From Micromonospora rhizosphaerae (lineage in GTDB: Bacteria; Actinomycetota; Actinomycetes; Mycobacteriales; Micromonosporaceae): a DNA stretch of 64,000 bases. The stretch's first letter is position 1. Each line of letters begins with the position of its first letter. Location of the stretch: positions 5,208,001 through 5,272,000 of the forward strand of contig NZ_FMHV01000002.1 in NCBI RefSeq assembly GCF_900091465.1, in the 5' to 3' direction. The notes below the pieces were generated by a model. It did no database searches. It was not told where the DNA came from and worked only from the letters and a program-made list of their open reading frames with translations. Made by a program: the position numbers and the translations under genes. Positions 16,467-24,203 of the stretch are shown one piece after another.

Positions 16467-16496
16467 TGTACAGCGGGCGCCGCGCTCCGCTATAGT
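16467..16496 (+). promoter_or_regulatory. Promoter of the IclR-transketolase operon
   Basis: TGTACA (16467-16472) and TATAGT (16491-16496) are separated by 18 bp, 48 bp before the IclR start codon. The -35 sits in a CTGTACAG palindrome. The 275-bp divergent spacer must also hold the minus-strand promoter and IclR sites, but I could not define those with confidence. Confidence 0.5.
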
Positions 16497-16544
16497 CCCG
16501 CCCAACGGTCAGCCTGACCGCCAAGCGGGACAACGGGAGACTTC

Positions 16545-17300
16545 ATGCCACCGGTGAATGTGCTCAGCAAGGCCGACCGGGTGCTGGAACTGCTCGCCGA
16601 CCAGGGCGAGATGCCGATCGCCGGGCTCATCGAGGCGCTGGACGAGCCCCGGACGAGCGTGTACCGCCTCCTCGAGAGCATGCAGGAACTCGGGTGGGTG
16701 GAGCCAGGGGGGCGCCGGGGGCATTACCGGCTCGGGCTCAAGGTGTTCCGGCTGGGCGCGGCGGTTGCCCGCCGCTTCGACGAGCGTCAGGCGGCGCTGC
16801 CCGTCATGGAGCGGCTGCACGAGGAGACCGGCGAAACCGTTTTCCTGTGCGTGCGTCAGGGGCTCGAGGCGGTGTGCATCGAGCGCATCGACGGCGCGCG
16901 CGTCCAGATTCTCGAGCTCCGGCTCGGCGGCCGGCTGCCGTTGCACGTCGGTGGGGCACCTCGTGCCCTCCTCGCCTTCGGCGGCGAAGCCCTCTGGGAC
17001 GAGTACCTGTTCCGCGCGCCGCTCAACACCTACACAAACAAGACCCTGAACACCCCCGAACTGGTGCGGCAGTCCCTGATGGACGACGCGAACGCGGGAA
17101 TCGTCATCAGCAACCAGGACGTCACCCTCGGCATCGCGTCGATCGCCGCGCCCGTCTTCAACCACACCGGCAAGGTCAGCGCCGCGCTGTCACTGGCCGG
17201 CGTGGCTCCCGTACTGCTCGGTGACAACCGGCAGCGACACGAGTCGATGGTGCGGGAGGCGGCCGCGGAGGTCTCCCGCGCGCTCGGCTACTCCAGTTAG
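16545..17300 (+). CDS. IclR-family transcriptional regulator
   Basis: This 251-residue protein has an N-terminal winged helix (VLELLADQGEMPIAGLIEAL; RTSVYRLLESMQELGWVE) and a C-terminal IclR effector-binding domain (ETGETVFLCVRQGLEAVCIERIDG is split by the usual hinge; then GIASIAAPVFNHTGKVSAAL). ATG at 16545 follows GGGAG. It is divergent from the importer operon and heads the cupin-transketolase operon, so it is the likely regulator of both arms of the locus. The effector is probably a pathway metabolite. Confidence 0.93.
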   Translation: MPPVNVLSKADRVLELLADQGEMPIAGLIEALDEPRTSVYRLLESMQELGWVEPGGRRGHYRLGLKVFRLGAAVARRFDERQAALPVMERLHEETGETVFLCVRQGLEAVCIERIDGARVQILELRLGGRLPLHVGGAPRALLAFGGEALWDEYLFRAPLNTYTNKTLNTPELVRQSLMDDANAGIVISNQDVTLGIASIAAPVFNHTGKVSAALSLAGVAPVLLGDNRQRHESMVREAAAEVSRALGYSS

Positions 17301-17310
17301 GAGAAACGTT

Positions 17311-17697
17311 TTGTCTGACGGACCAACCCCCGTCGTACGTCGTGATCAGGGACGAGAGTTCCTCGCGCTCGGTGCGCCGGTCTACCGACTGGTGCATCCG
17401 AAGACCGTGGGCTCCGTCGGGGTCGGCGTTTCGCTGTGCGTCATGCAGCCGGGCCAGGAGGTCCGCCGCCACCGGCACGACTACGAAGAGGCCTATTACG
17501 TGGTGCGCGGCACCGGCCTGATGTATCTCGAGGACCACGAGCCCATCCGCTTGGAGCCCGGGCTGTCCGTCTACATCGCGGCGAACCGCGTGCACGGACA
17601 GGTCAATGACGGTTCGGAGACGCTCGAGATCGTGTGCTCCCTGTCGCCTCCCCCGATCGAGGGACAGGTTCCGGAATTCGTGGAGGAGGACCAGTGA
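17311..17697 (+). CDS. Small cupin-domain protein
   Basis: This 128-residue single-domain cupin has motif 1 around RRHRHDYEEAYYVVRGTG and motif 2 around LEPGLSVYIAANRVHG, giving the His/Glu metal ligands. The TTG start at 17311 has AGGAG at a proper distance and the gene follows iclR by 10 bp. Its stop overlaps the first transketolase subunit (GTGA). Small cupins in sugar loci are often isomerases, epimerases or lyases of sugar acids; which one is not clear. Confidence 0.82.
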   Translation: MSDGPTPVVRRDQGREFLALGAPVYRLVHPKTVGSVGVGVSLCVMQPGQEVRRHRHDYEEAYYVVRGTGLMYLEDHEPIRLEPGLSVYIAANRVHGQVNDGSETLEIVCSLSPPPIEGQVPEFVEEDQ

Positions 17698-18545
17698 GTG
17701 CAGCAGCCGATGACGGCGAGCTGATCGCCCGCATCAAGGAGAAGGCGCTCTTCGCCCGCGAGGAGACGGTGCGCCTGACCGGCATCGCGAAGACCGGGCA
17801 CTACGCCTCGGCCTTTTCGTGCGCGGAGATCCTCGCGACGCTCTACTACGGCGGGATCATGCGGCTGAAGCCGGGCGAGCCGCAGTGGAAGGAACGCGAC
17901 CGCTTCCTGTTCGGCAAGGGCCACGCGGCGATCGCGCTTTACCCCTTCCTCGCCGACTACGGCTTCTTCGACAAGTCGGTGCTCGACGAGTACACCCGGC
18001 TCGGCAACCCGCTCGGCGACCACCCGGACATGCGCAAGGTGCCGGGCATCGACTTCAGCTCCGGCTCCCTTGGCCACGCGCTCTCCGCCGGTCTCGGCAT
18101 GGCCCTCGGCGGCCGGCTCAACAACATCGACTACAACGTGTTCGTCCTGCTCGGCGACGGCGAGCAGCACGAGGGCCAGGTGTGGGAGGCGGCCCTGTCC
18201 GCCGCTCACCACCGCACCGGCAACCTCATCGCGATCGTCGACCGCAACGAGTACAGCCTCGACGGCAAGGTCGACGACGTCATCGGCATCGAGCCAGTGC
18301 TCGACAAGTGGCAGGCGTTCGGCTGGAACACCATCGACATCGACGGCCACGACGTACCGCAGGTGCTGCAGGCCCTGCGCGACGCAACCGCCGCCAGCCA
18401 CGACGGCAAGCCGACCGTGATCGTGGCCCACACCGTCAAGGGCAAGGGGATCCCCTACATGGAGACCGAGTTCGGCTGGCATCTCGGCTACCTGCACCCC
18501 TCGGACGAGAAACTCGCCCTCGCGCACCTGAGGAGCAACGCGTGA
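17694..18545 (+). CDS. Transketolase, N-terminal (thiamine-diphosphate-binding) subunit
   Basis: This 283-residue protein corresponds to the N-terminal third of transketolase. It has FGKGHAAIALYPFLADYG, GSLGHALSAGLGMA and the ThDP/Mg motif GDGEQHEG (154-161) with Asn185 in the usual downstream position. It is one half of a split enzyme; the other half begins four bases before its stop. Split transketolases are common in catabolic loci (apulose-4-phosphate transketolase AptAB is a known example), distinct from the single-chain pentose-phosphate enzyme. It transfers a two-carbon ketol unit, here presumably from a ketose generated in this locus. Confidence 0.92.
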   Translation: MSAAADDGELIARIKEKALFAREETVRLTGIAKTGHYASAFSCAEILATLYYGGIMRLKPGEPQWKERDRFLFGKGHAAIALYPFLADYGFFDKSVLDEYTRLGNPLGDHPDMRKVPGIDFSSGSLGHALSAGLGMALGGRLNNIDYNVFVLLGDGEQHEGQVWEAALSAAHHRTGNLIAIVDRNEYSLDGKVDDVIGIEPVLDKWQAFGWNTIDIDGHDVPQVLQALRDATAASHDGKPTVIVAHTVKGKGIPYMETEFGWHLGYLHPSDEKLALAHLRSNA

Positions 18546-19528
18546 CCACCACCGAACCCGAGCTGCACCCCGACTCCTGGCACCTGCTCATGCTGCTGGA
18601 CCAGGCGCCCGGGTTCGCCGCCATCTCGCAGGCCCTCATCGAGCTGACCGACGAGGGACACCCGATCGCGGTCGCCACCGCGGACCTGAAGTACTCCAAC
18701 GGCCTGGTGCGTTTCCAGGAGAAGCACCCGGAGCGGTTCCTGCAGTTCGGCATCTCCGAGCAGAACATGGTGTCGGCGTCGGCCGGCCTGGCGACCACCG
18801 GGGTGCTGCCGTACACCGCGACGTTCGCGTCGTTCCTGGCGCTGCTGTGCTGCGAGCAGATCCGGACCGACGTGGCGTACTGCAACCAGCCGGTCCGGCT
18901 GATCGGCCACCACGCCGGCATCAGCCTCGGCTTCTACGGCACCTCGCACCACGCCACCGAGGATCTGGCGATCATGCGCAGCATCGCCAACATGACGGTG
19001 ATCGCACCGTCGGATCCGGCCCAGTTCGGCGCGGCGATCCGCGCCACGGTCAACCACCCCGGACCGATCTACTTCCGCGCCTCGCGCGGCCGCGACCCGA
19101 TCATCTACGAGGACGGCTGCGAGTTCGAGCTGGGGCGCGCCATCGCGCACGGGGAGGGCAGCGACCTCATGCTGATCGCCACCGGATCGTCGGTCCACCC
19201 GACGCTGGCGGCGGCCGAGCTGCTCCGCGCGAAGGGGGTCTCGGTGGGCGTGCTCGACATGCACACCGTGAAGCCGCTGGACCGGGACGCCGTGCTGGCC
19301 GCAGCGCGGGCGCGCCGTCTCATGACCGTCGAGGAGCACAACGTGCTCGGCGGGCTGGGCGGTGCGGTCGCCGAGGTGCTCACCGAGGAGGGCGTGGCCA
19401 CCAAGCTGCACCGGCACGGGATCAAGGACGAGTACAGCCTGATCGGTCCGCCGACCCACCTGTACCGCCACTACGAGCTGGACGCCGAGGGCATCGCGCA
19501 GGTCGCGCTGCGCTTCCTGGACGCCTGA
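18542..19528 (+). CDS. Transketolase, C-terminal (pyrimidine-binding) subunit
   Basis: This 328-residue partner subunit carries the pyrimidine-binding domain with the catalytic Glu73 (FGISEQNMV), the TATFASFLALLCCEQIR and GHHAGISLGFYGTSHHATED regions, and the C-terminal domain (LIATGSSVHPTLAAAELLRAKG is the typical transketolase_C start). GTG at 18542 overlaps the first subunit stop. The two proteins should form an alpha2beta2 transketolase. No sugar kinase is encoded in this operon, so the donor may be unphosphorylated or phosphorylated elsewhere. Confidence 0.92.
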   Translation: MTTTEPELHPDSWHLLMLLDQAPGFAAISQALIELTDEGHPIAVATADLKYSNGLVRFQEKHPERFLQFGISEQNMVSASAGLATTGVLPYTATFASFLALLCCEQIRTDVAYCNQPVRLIGHHAGISLGFYGTSHHATEDLAIMRSIANMTVIAPSDPAQFGAAIRATVNHPGPIYFRASRGRDPIIYEDGCEFELGRAIAHGEGSDLMLIATGSSVHPTLAAAELLRAKGVSVGVLDMHTVKPLDRDAVLAAARARRLMTVEEHNVLGGLGGAVAEVLTEEGVATKLHRHGIKDEYSLIGPPTHLYRHYELDAEGIAQVALRFLDA

Positions 19529-19547
19529 ACGGAAAGGTTGATCAATC

Positions 19548-20525
19548 ATGAGGGCGGTTGTCTTCACCGGGGCCGGCGGCAACGAGGTCATCGACCTCGT
19601 CGAGCGGCCGGACCCGGTGCCGACGGGCAACGATGTTCGGGTCCGCGTCCGCTACGCCGGGCTGAACCCGGCCGACGCGCAGCAGCGCAACGGGATCTAC
19701 CCGGCCCCGCCGGGCAGCCCCGCGGACATTCCCGGGCTCGAGGTGTCGGGCGTCGTCGAGGCCATCGGTGAGTCGGTCACCACGTGGCAGCCCGGCGACC
19801 GGGTGTTCGGGCTGGTGGGCGGCGGCGGCCTCGCCGACCGGGTGATCGTCAACGAGCGGCACCTCGCGCGGGTGCCGGACTCGCTGGCGGACGCCGACGC
19901 CGCGGCCGTGCCGGAGGCGTACATGACCGCGCACGACGCGATCCGGTCGCAGGCCGGGCTGCGGATGGGCGAGACGCTCCTCGTGCACGGGGCCGCCGGT
20001 GGGGTCGGCAGCGCAGCCGTACAGATCGGGCTCGCGGCCGGCGCACGGGTCATCGGCGTCGTCCGCAGCGAGTCGTCGCACCAGGCGGTGAAGGCACTCG
20101 GCGCGGAGGTCGTCCACGACGCCGACTTCGCGGCCGAAGTCGCCGAACTCACCGGCGGTCGGGGGGCCGACGTCATCCTGGAACTGGTGGGCGCCCCGCA
20201 CTTCCCCGCGAACCTCGAGGCGATCGCCGTACGTGGACGGATCATCGTCGTCGGCGTCGGTGCGGGCAGTGAGGTCCAGATTCCCCTGCTGCGACTGATG
20301 CAGAAGCGGATTCGCGTGCAGGGAACCGTCCTGCGGGCGCGGCCCATCGAGCAGAAGGCGGAGGTCGTCCGCGCCTTCGAACGGGAGGTGCTGCCGGCGC
20401 TGGCTAGTGGACGGGTCCGGCCGGTCATCGACCAGATTTTCCCGGCCGAGCAGGTGAGGTCGGCATTCGACCGTCTTGAGGGCAAGGGCAAGGTCGGCAA
20501 GGTCCTGTTGGATTTCGGCGTTTGA
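19548..20525 (+). CDS. NADPH:quinone oxidoreductase-like MDR-family dehydrogenase
   Basis: This is a 325-residue medium-chain dehydrogenase without the structural or catalytic zinc cysteines, of the quinone oxidoreductase (zeta-crystallin) branch. It has the NADPH motif HGAAGGVGSAAVQIG and the substrate-side YAGLNPADAQQRNG. ATG at 19548 follows GAAAGG. It is the last gene of the IclR operon and ends eight bases before a strong hairpin. A redox step on an alpha,beta-unsaturated or quinone-like compound is the family activity; its link to the transketolase is unclear. Confidence 0.88.
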   Translation: MRAVVFTGAGGNEVIDLVERPDPVPTGNDVRVRVRYAGLNPADAQQRNGIYPAPPGSPADIPGLEVSGVVEAIGESVTTWQPGDRVFGLVGGGGLADRVIVNERHLARVPDSLADADAAAVPEAYMTAHDAIRSQAGLRMGETLLVHGAAGGVGSAAVQIGLAAGARVIGVVRSESSHQAVKALGAEVVHDADFAAEVAELTGGRGADVILELVGAPHFPANLEAIAVRGRIIVVGVGAGSEVQIPLLRLMQKRIRVQGTVLRARPIEQKAEVVRAFEREVLPALASGRVRPVIDQIFPAEQVRSAFDRLEGKGKVGKVLLDFGV

Positions 20526-20532
20526 GCAGGAA

Positions 20533-20566
20533 CTGCCCGCTCCGCACGCCGCTGCGGAGCGGGCAG
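20533..20566 (+). terminator. Strong hairpin ending the IclR-transketolase operon
   Basis: CTGCCCGCTCCGCA at 20533-20546 and TGCGGAGCGGGCAG at 20553-20566 form a perfect 14-bp stem with a six-base loop, directly after the stop codon. There is no T-tract, as is usual in actinomycetes. Confidence 0.85.
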
Positions 20567-20643
20567 TCGGCGGCGCTACCGGGTCGCCCGAGCCAACACG
20601 CCGAACATCGGCGTTGTGCGGGGGAAATTGGCAGGATGGGGCC

Positions 20644-21513
20644 ATGGCCACGGTCGCAGTGATCGGTCTGGGTGGGATGGGTAGCCGGATGGCGGGCCGG
20701 TTGCTCGATGCCGGGCATGATCTCGTTGTCTGGAACCGCACCCGGCAGCGCGCCGACGATCTTGTGGCGCGTGGCGCGGTCGCTGCCGACAGCCCGGCGC
20801 AGGCTGCCCGGCACGCCGACCTGGTCATCACCATGCTGTCCGACCCGGCTGCGCTGCAAGAGGTGGCCGAGGGCCCGCAGGGCATCCTCGCCGGTGCCAC
20901 CGCGTCGACGACGCTCGTTGAGATGTCCACGGTCGGGCCGGCCGCCGTGCGACGGTTGGCCGCGATGCTGCCGGCCGGTGTCGACCTGCTCGACGCGCCG
21001 GTGCTGGGCAGCGTCTCGGAGGCCGAGGCGGGTTCGCTACGGATCTTCGTCGGAGGGCCGGAGCCGCTTGTCCAACGGTGGATCCCGGTGTTGGGCGCGC
21101 TCGGCTCGCCGATGCACGTCGGACCGCTCGGCGCCGGCGCGGCGGCCAAACTGGTCGCCAATTCGACCCTCCTCGGGGTGCTCACTGTTCTCGGCGAGGC
21201 GCTCGCTCTCGCCGACGGGCTTGGTCTGCCGCGTGACATGGCGTTCGAGGTCTTGTCCGCGACTCCCGTCGGCTCGCAAGCCGATCGGCGGCGACCAGCG
21301 ATCGAATCGGGGCAGTTCCCGCTCCGGTTCGCGCTGTCACTCGCCCGTAAGGACGCCGAGCTGGTCGCGTCGGCCGCCGAGTCGGCCGGCGTCGAACTGC
21401 CGGTCGCGGCGGCCGCCGGCCAGTGGGTCGCGGCAGCCCAGGAAGCCGGCCTCGGCGACCGGGACTACTCGGCCGTCATCGCGCACATCATCGACGCTGC
21501 CCGATCAGCCTGA
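20644..21513 (+). CDS. 3-hydroxyisobutyrate dehydrogenase-family NAD(P)-dependent reductase
   Basis: This 289-residue beta-hydroxyacid dehydrogenase has the Rossmann motif GLGGMG (8-13), the substrate motif DAPVLGSVSEAEAGSL (117-132) and catalytic Lys169 in GAGAAAKLVAN. Actinobacterial members are often imine reductases or succinic-semialdehyde reductases, so substrate assignment is open. The ATG at 20644 is preceded by AGGATGGGG. It stands alone between the transketolase operon terminator and a convergent GNAT gene. Confidence 0.9.
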   Translation: MATVAVIGLGGMGSRMAGRLLDAGHDLVVWNRTRQRADDLVARGAVAADSPAQAARHADLVITMLSDPAALQEVAEGPQGILAGATASTTLVEMSTVGPAAVRRLAAMLPAGVDLLDAPVLGSVSEAEAGSLRIFVGGPEPLVQRWIPVLGALGSPMHVGPLGAGAAAKLVANSTLLGVLTVLGEALALADGLGLPRDMAFEVLSATPVGSQADRRRPAIESGQFPLRFALSLARKDAELVASAAESAGVELPVAAAAGQWVAAAQEAGLGDRDYSAVIAHIIDAARSA

Positions 21514-21561
21514 GACCTGATCACCAAGGGCACCCCCGCACGGGGCCTCGGCTCCTTCCCC

Positions 21562-22197
21562 TCACCACCCTGGTCGACCCTTGGACAATCGCACTGCCGG
21601 GGCCGCGCGATCCCCGGCCGGACGCCACAACGGGTGGACCATGGTGCCGTTCGGGAGCGCGAACGGATCCCGGGCGACGTAGCCGTGCCGGCCATAGAGG
21701 GCAGCCTCGGCGAGGGTCGTGGCCTCGGCATAGGCGGGAAGCACAAGACGGTCCATCCGGACGAGGCAGCTGGCGAGCAGGACGGAGGCGCGGGCGACGC
21801 GCCCGGCGGCCGCCGGGACCGCGAGAAACGCCAGGTGGTTGTGCGTATCGGTGGGACGGTGGGCCTTGAGGACGCGGTCCAGGCAACGGAAGCGGTCCAG
21901 GTGGTCACCGCAGGCAGCGGCGAGCCGTTGGCGGTAGCTGGCCGGCGGCGGAAAGGGACGGTAGCGGTGGAACCAGACGGCGGCGGCGGAGCGGTCAGCG
22001 AGGAGAAAGACGTCGCCGACGAGAAGGGCGTGTTCGATCCAGATCCGGGAGACGGCGGTGAGCAGGGAGCGTCGCTGGTCTTCATCAGGCACGAGCCACG
22101 CGCCGATCGCCGCGGCGGGCAGGGAGTCGGCGACGAGGCTGGCGATCTCGCCGATGTCGCACCAGCGGGCGCGGACCGTGGGCAGTATGCCGGTCAT
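21562..22197 (-). CDS. GNAT-family N-acetyltransferase
   Basis: This 211-residue protein has the layout of GNAT acetyltransferases: a hydrophobic strand HLAFLAV at about residue 120, an acetyl-CoA loop region after it, and the C-terminal LYGRHGYVARDPFALPNGT with the conserved Y-x-x-x-G-Y/F pattern. ATG at 22197 follows CGGAG. The acetyl-CoA pyrophosphate loop (usually Q/RxxGxG/A) is weak here (VPAAAGRVARASV). The acceptor is unknown. It converges on the dehydrogenase to its left. Confidence 0.72.
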   Translation of the reverse strand: MTGILPTVRARWCDIGEIASLVADSLPAAAIGAWLVPDEDQRRSLLTAVSRIWIEHALLVGDVFLLADRSAAAVWFHRYRPFPPPASYRQRLAAACGDHLDRFRCLDRVLKAHRPTDTHNHLAFLAVPAAAGRVARASVLLASCLVRMDRLVLPAYAEATTLAEAALYGRHGYVARDPFALPNGTMVHPLWRPAGDRAAPAVRLSKGRPGW

Positions 22198-22421
22198 GGG
22201 GAAACTCCGGTGAAGTAGGCGCGGTCGCCCGGTGGGCGGCAGCGCCGTCCACCAGGAGAGGGTGTGCAGTCAGGTCAGGTCGCCGGCCGCTGAAGCGGAC
22301 GTGCCGGTGCGCGCCGCCGTCGCGTCACGGATCAAGGCTGGCGAAGGAGAAGCGACAGTCCGGCTGACCGGGCGTGCGCGGGGACACCCCGGCCACGGCG
22401 CGGTGGCGCCACGACGGATGC

Positions 22422-23459
22422 TCAGGCAGGTCTGGTGCCGGGCTGGGGCGATCGTTGGGCGAACGTGTCGCACCGGGACGGAGCGCAGCGCTTGGATGCC
22501 AGCTCCGGCGTCCACGGATGCGGTGAGATGTCGGCCGCCGTCGCCGCACCGGCGCCTGCGGAAGCGGAACTGGTCGCGCCGCCGGACGAGATCGGAGTCA
22601 GGCCGCCGGTGCCCGTCCCACCGACAGGTTCGCGACTCACGTCGGCGGCAGCACCTGCGGCCGGCTCGCCGCCGCTGCAACGCGCCGCCGTCCCGATCCA
22701 GTACGGCGGGGCCGGCCCGGCTTCCGGATGCGCCGGGGTCACAACTGGTGCCCGAACGGGGTGCTCGGGCGGAGTGATGGTGACCGGCACCGCACCGGCA
22801 GGCCCGGGCTGCGCTGCGACCGGACCGCCGGGCGGGAGCATCAGGTCCGGTTGGCCGAGGATCGGCCGGGTCACCCCGAGCACCGGGGCGAGGACGGGGG
22901 CCAGTGTCTCGACGACCGGGTCGGCCACCGGCCGGACAACGGCGCCAACGGGTTCGAGCAGTCCCGTCCCAACGATCTCCTGCACCACCGGCGCCGCGGC
23001 ACCCGCGACCGGACGCGCCACCGGCGCGACGGCCTCGACGGCTCCCGCCGCCGTACCGGCCGACCGGTCCACCACGCGACGCACCGGCGCCGCCGCCGCC
23101 GGCAGATCATGGGGCGGGACCAGCACCGCCGGGTCGGGCTCGGCGCGAGCAGGTGCCCGGGTGCCGGCTGTCCCCGCGGTCACCGGGGCCGGCTCGCGCA
23201 CCGCGTCGGTCCCGGCGGGGCCGCGGTCGACCGTCGCCGACCCTACGGACGAGACGTGCGGGCGCGACAGGACACCGTCAACCGCCGCCCCGGCGCCGTC
23301 GAGCAGATCGCCGACGATGCCCGGGCCCGGCTCGCCAACGGCGTACGCGGGATCGTCCATGATCGCGTCGTAGGCGCACCAGGTGGCGATGACGCCACCG
23401 AACAGGAGCATCCCGCGCAACGTCGCCTGAGCGAGTCGTCGGCCGCGACGCCGCACCAC
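22422..23459 (-). CDS. Pro/Ala/Val-rich membrane-anchored hypothetical protein
   Basis: I do not recognise a domain. An Arg-rich start (VVRRRGRRLAQATLRG) is followed by one hydrophobic segment (MLLFGGVIATWCAYDAI) and then some 300 residues of low-complexity Pro/Ala/Val/Gly sequence with repeated VxxVVxPVAxPVxxxLAPV-like blocks. This predicts an extracellular disordered or cell-wall-spanning protein tethered by an uncleaved helix. GTG at 23459 lies six bases after GGGGAGG; the ATG two codons earlier directly abuts that site. Long open frames on the opposite strand here are compositional. It may be expressed with nothing else nearby. Confidence 0.6.
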   Translation of the reverse strand: MVRRRGRRLAQATLRGMLLFGGVIATWCAYDAIMDDPAYAVGEPGPGIVGDLLDGAGAAVDGVLSRPHVSSVGSATVDRGPAGTDAVREPAPVTAGTAGTRAPARAEPDPAVLVPPHDLPAAAAPVRRVVDRSAGTAAGAVEAVAPVARPVAGAAAPVVQEIVGTGLLEPVGAVVRPVADPVVETLAPVLAPVLGVTRPILGQPDLMLPPGGPVAAQPGPAGAVPVTITPPEHPVRAPVVTPAHPEAGPAPPYWIGTAARCSGGEPAAGAAADVSREPVGGTGTGGLTPISSGGATSSASAGAGAATAADISPHPWTPELASKRCAPSRCDTFAQRSPQPGTRPA

Positions 23460-23562
23460 GGGCATCCTCCCCGGTCGTCCACTTTCCCCCAGCAACTATC
23501 GCCGATCCGCAGTCAGCCGGTCACCCTCCGACGCACCGGATTGGCGCCATCCGCACCTCGAC

Positions 23563-24147
23563 CTACTCCGGGGCTCCCCAGGCATGGGGCGCGAAATCCA
23601 GGTCCTCGTCGTCGGCCACATCGGCGCAGGGCACCACCCGGACGGCGCCGGTGTGCGCCCGCAGGTACGGCCGGGCGCCGACGTCGCCCACGGCCAGAGC
23701 CGCCACGCCCGCCCAGTGGTCACGTCCGAGCAGCACCGGATGGCCGGAGCGGCCGTTGTCGTAGCCGGCCATGACCAGCTCCGCGCGGCCGGCGTCGGCG
23801 GCGACCCGCCGCACCGCCGCGGCCGTCATGCCCGGCATGTCGACCAGGATCACCACGGTCGCGGCGGCGCCCGTCTCCGCGAGCGCGGCCAGCCCGGCTC
23901 GCAGGGACGAGCCCATGCCGGTGGTCCAGTCAGGATTGTCGACGACCACGACCCCGTCGAGGTCGGCCCGGGCCCGGACGTCATCGGCCGCCGCGCCGAG
24001 CACCACGACCACCGGGGCGCAGCCCGCCGCGCGAAGCACGGCGACCGACCGATCGACCAGTAGCTGCCCGTCGTGGCGGACGAGGGCCTTCGGCATGCCG
24101 AAGCGGCGTCCGCCGCCGGCGGCGAGAACAAGCCCGGCCACCCTCAT
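23563..24147 (-). CDS. MobA/MocA-like molybdopterin nucleotidyltransferase
   Basis: This 194-residue nucleotidyltransferase has the N-terminal GLVLAAGGGRRFGMPKALV (the LAAGxGxRxGxxK motif of NTP-binding), then DNPDWTTGMGSSLRAGL and VILVDMPGM, matching the MocA/MobA molybdenum-cofactor cytidylyl/guanylyltransferase group. It lies beside a PucR regulator and a xanthine dehydrogenase operon, an enzyme needing molybdopterin cytosine or related cofactor, which supports a role in maturing that cofactor. It follows pucR on the same strand with a 56-bp gap. Confidence 0.85.
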   Translation of the reverse strand: MRVAGLVLAAGGGRRFGMPKALVRHDGQLLVDRSVAVLRAAGCAPVVVVLGAAADDVRARADLDGVVVVDNPDWTTGMGSSLRAGLAALAETGAAATVVILVDMPGMTAAAVRRVAADAGRAELVMAGYDNGRSGHPVLLGRDHWAGVAALAVGDVGARPYLRAHTGAVRVVPCADVADDEDLDFAPHAWGAPE

Positions 24148-24203
24148 CGACGGAGGCTAGCATGCTGCGTGACGTCGAACGTTCTGCTGATCGGGGCGGG
24201 TTC

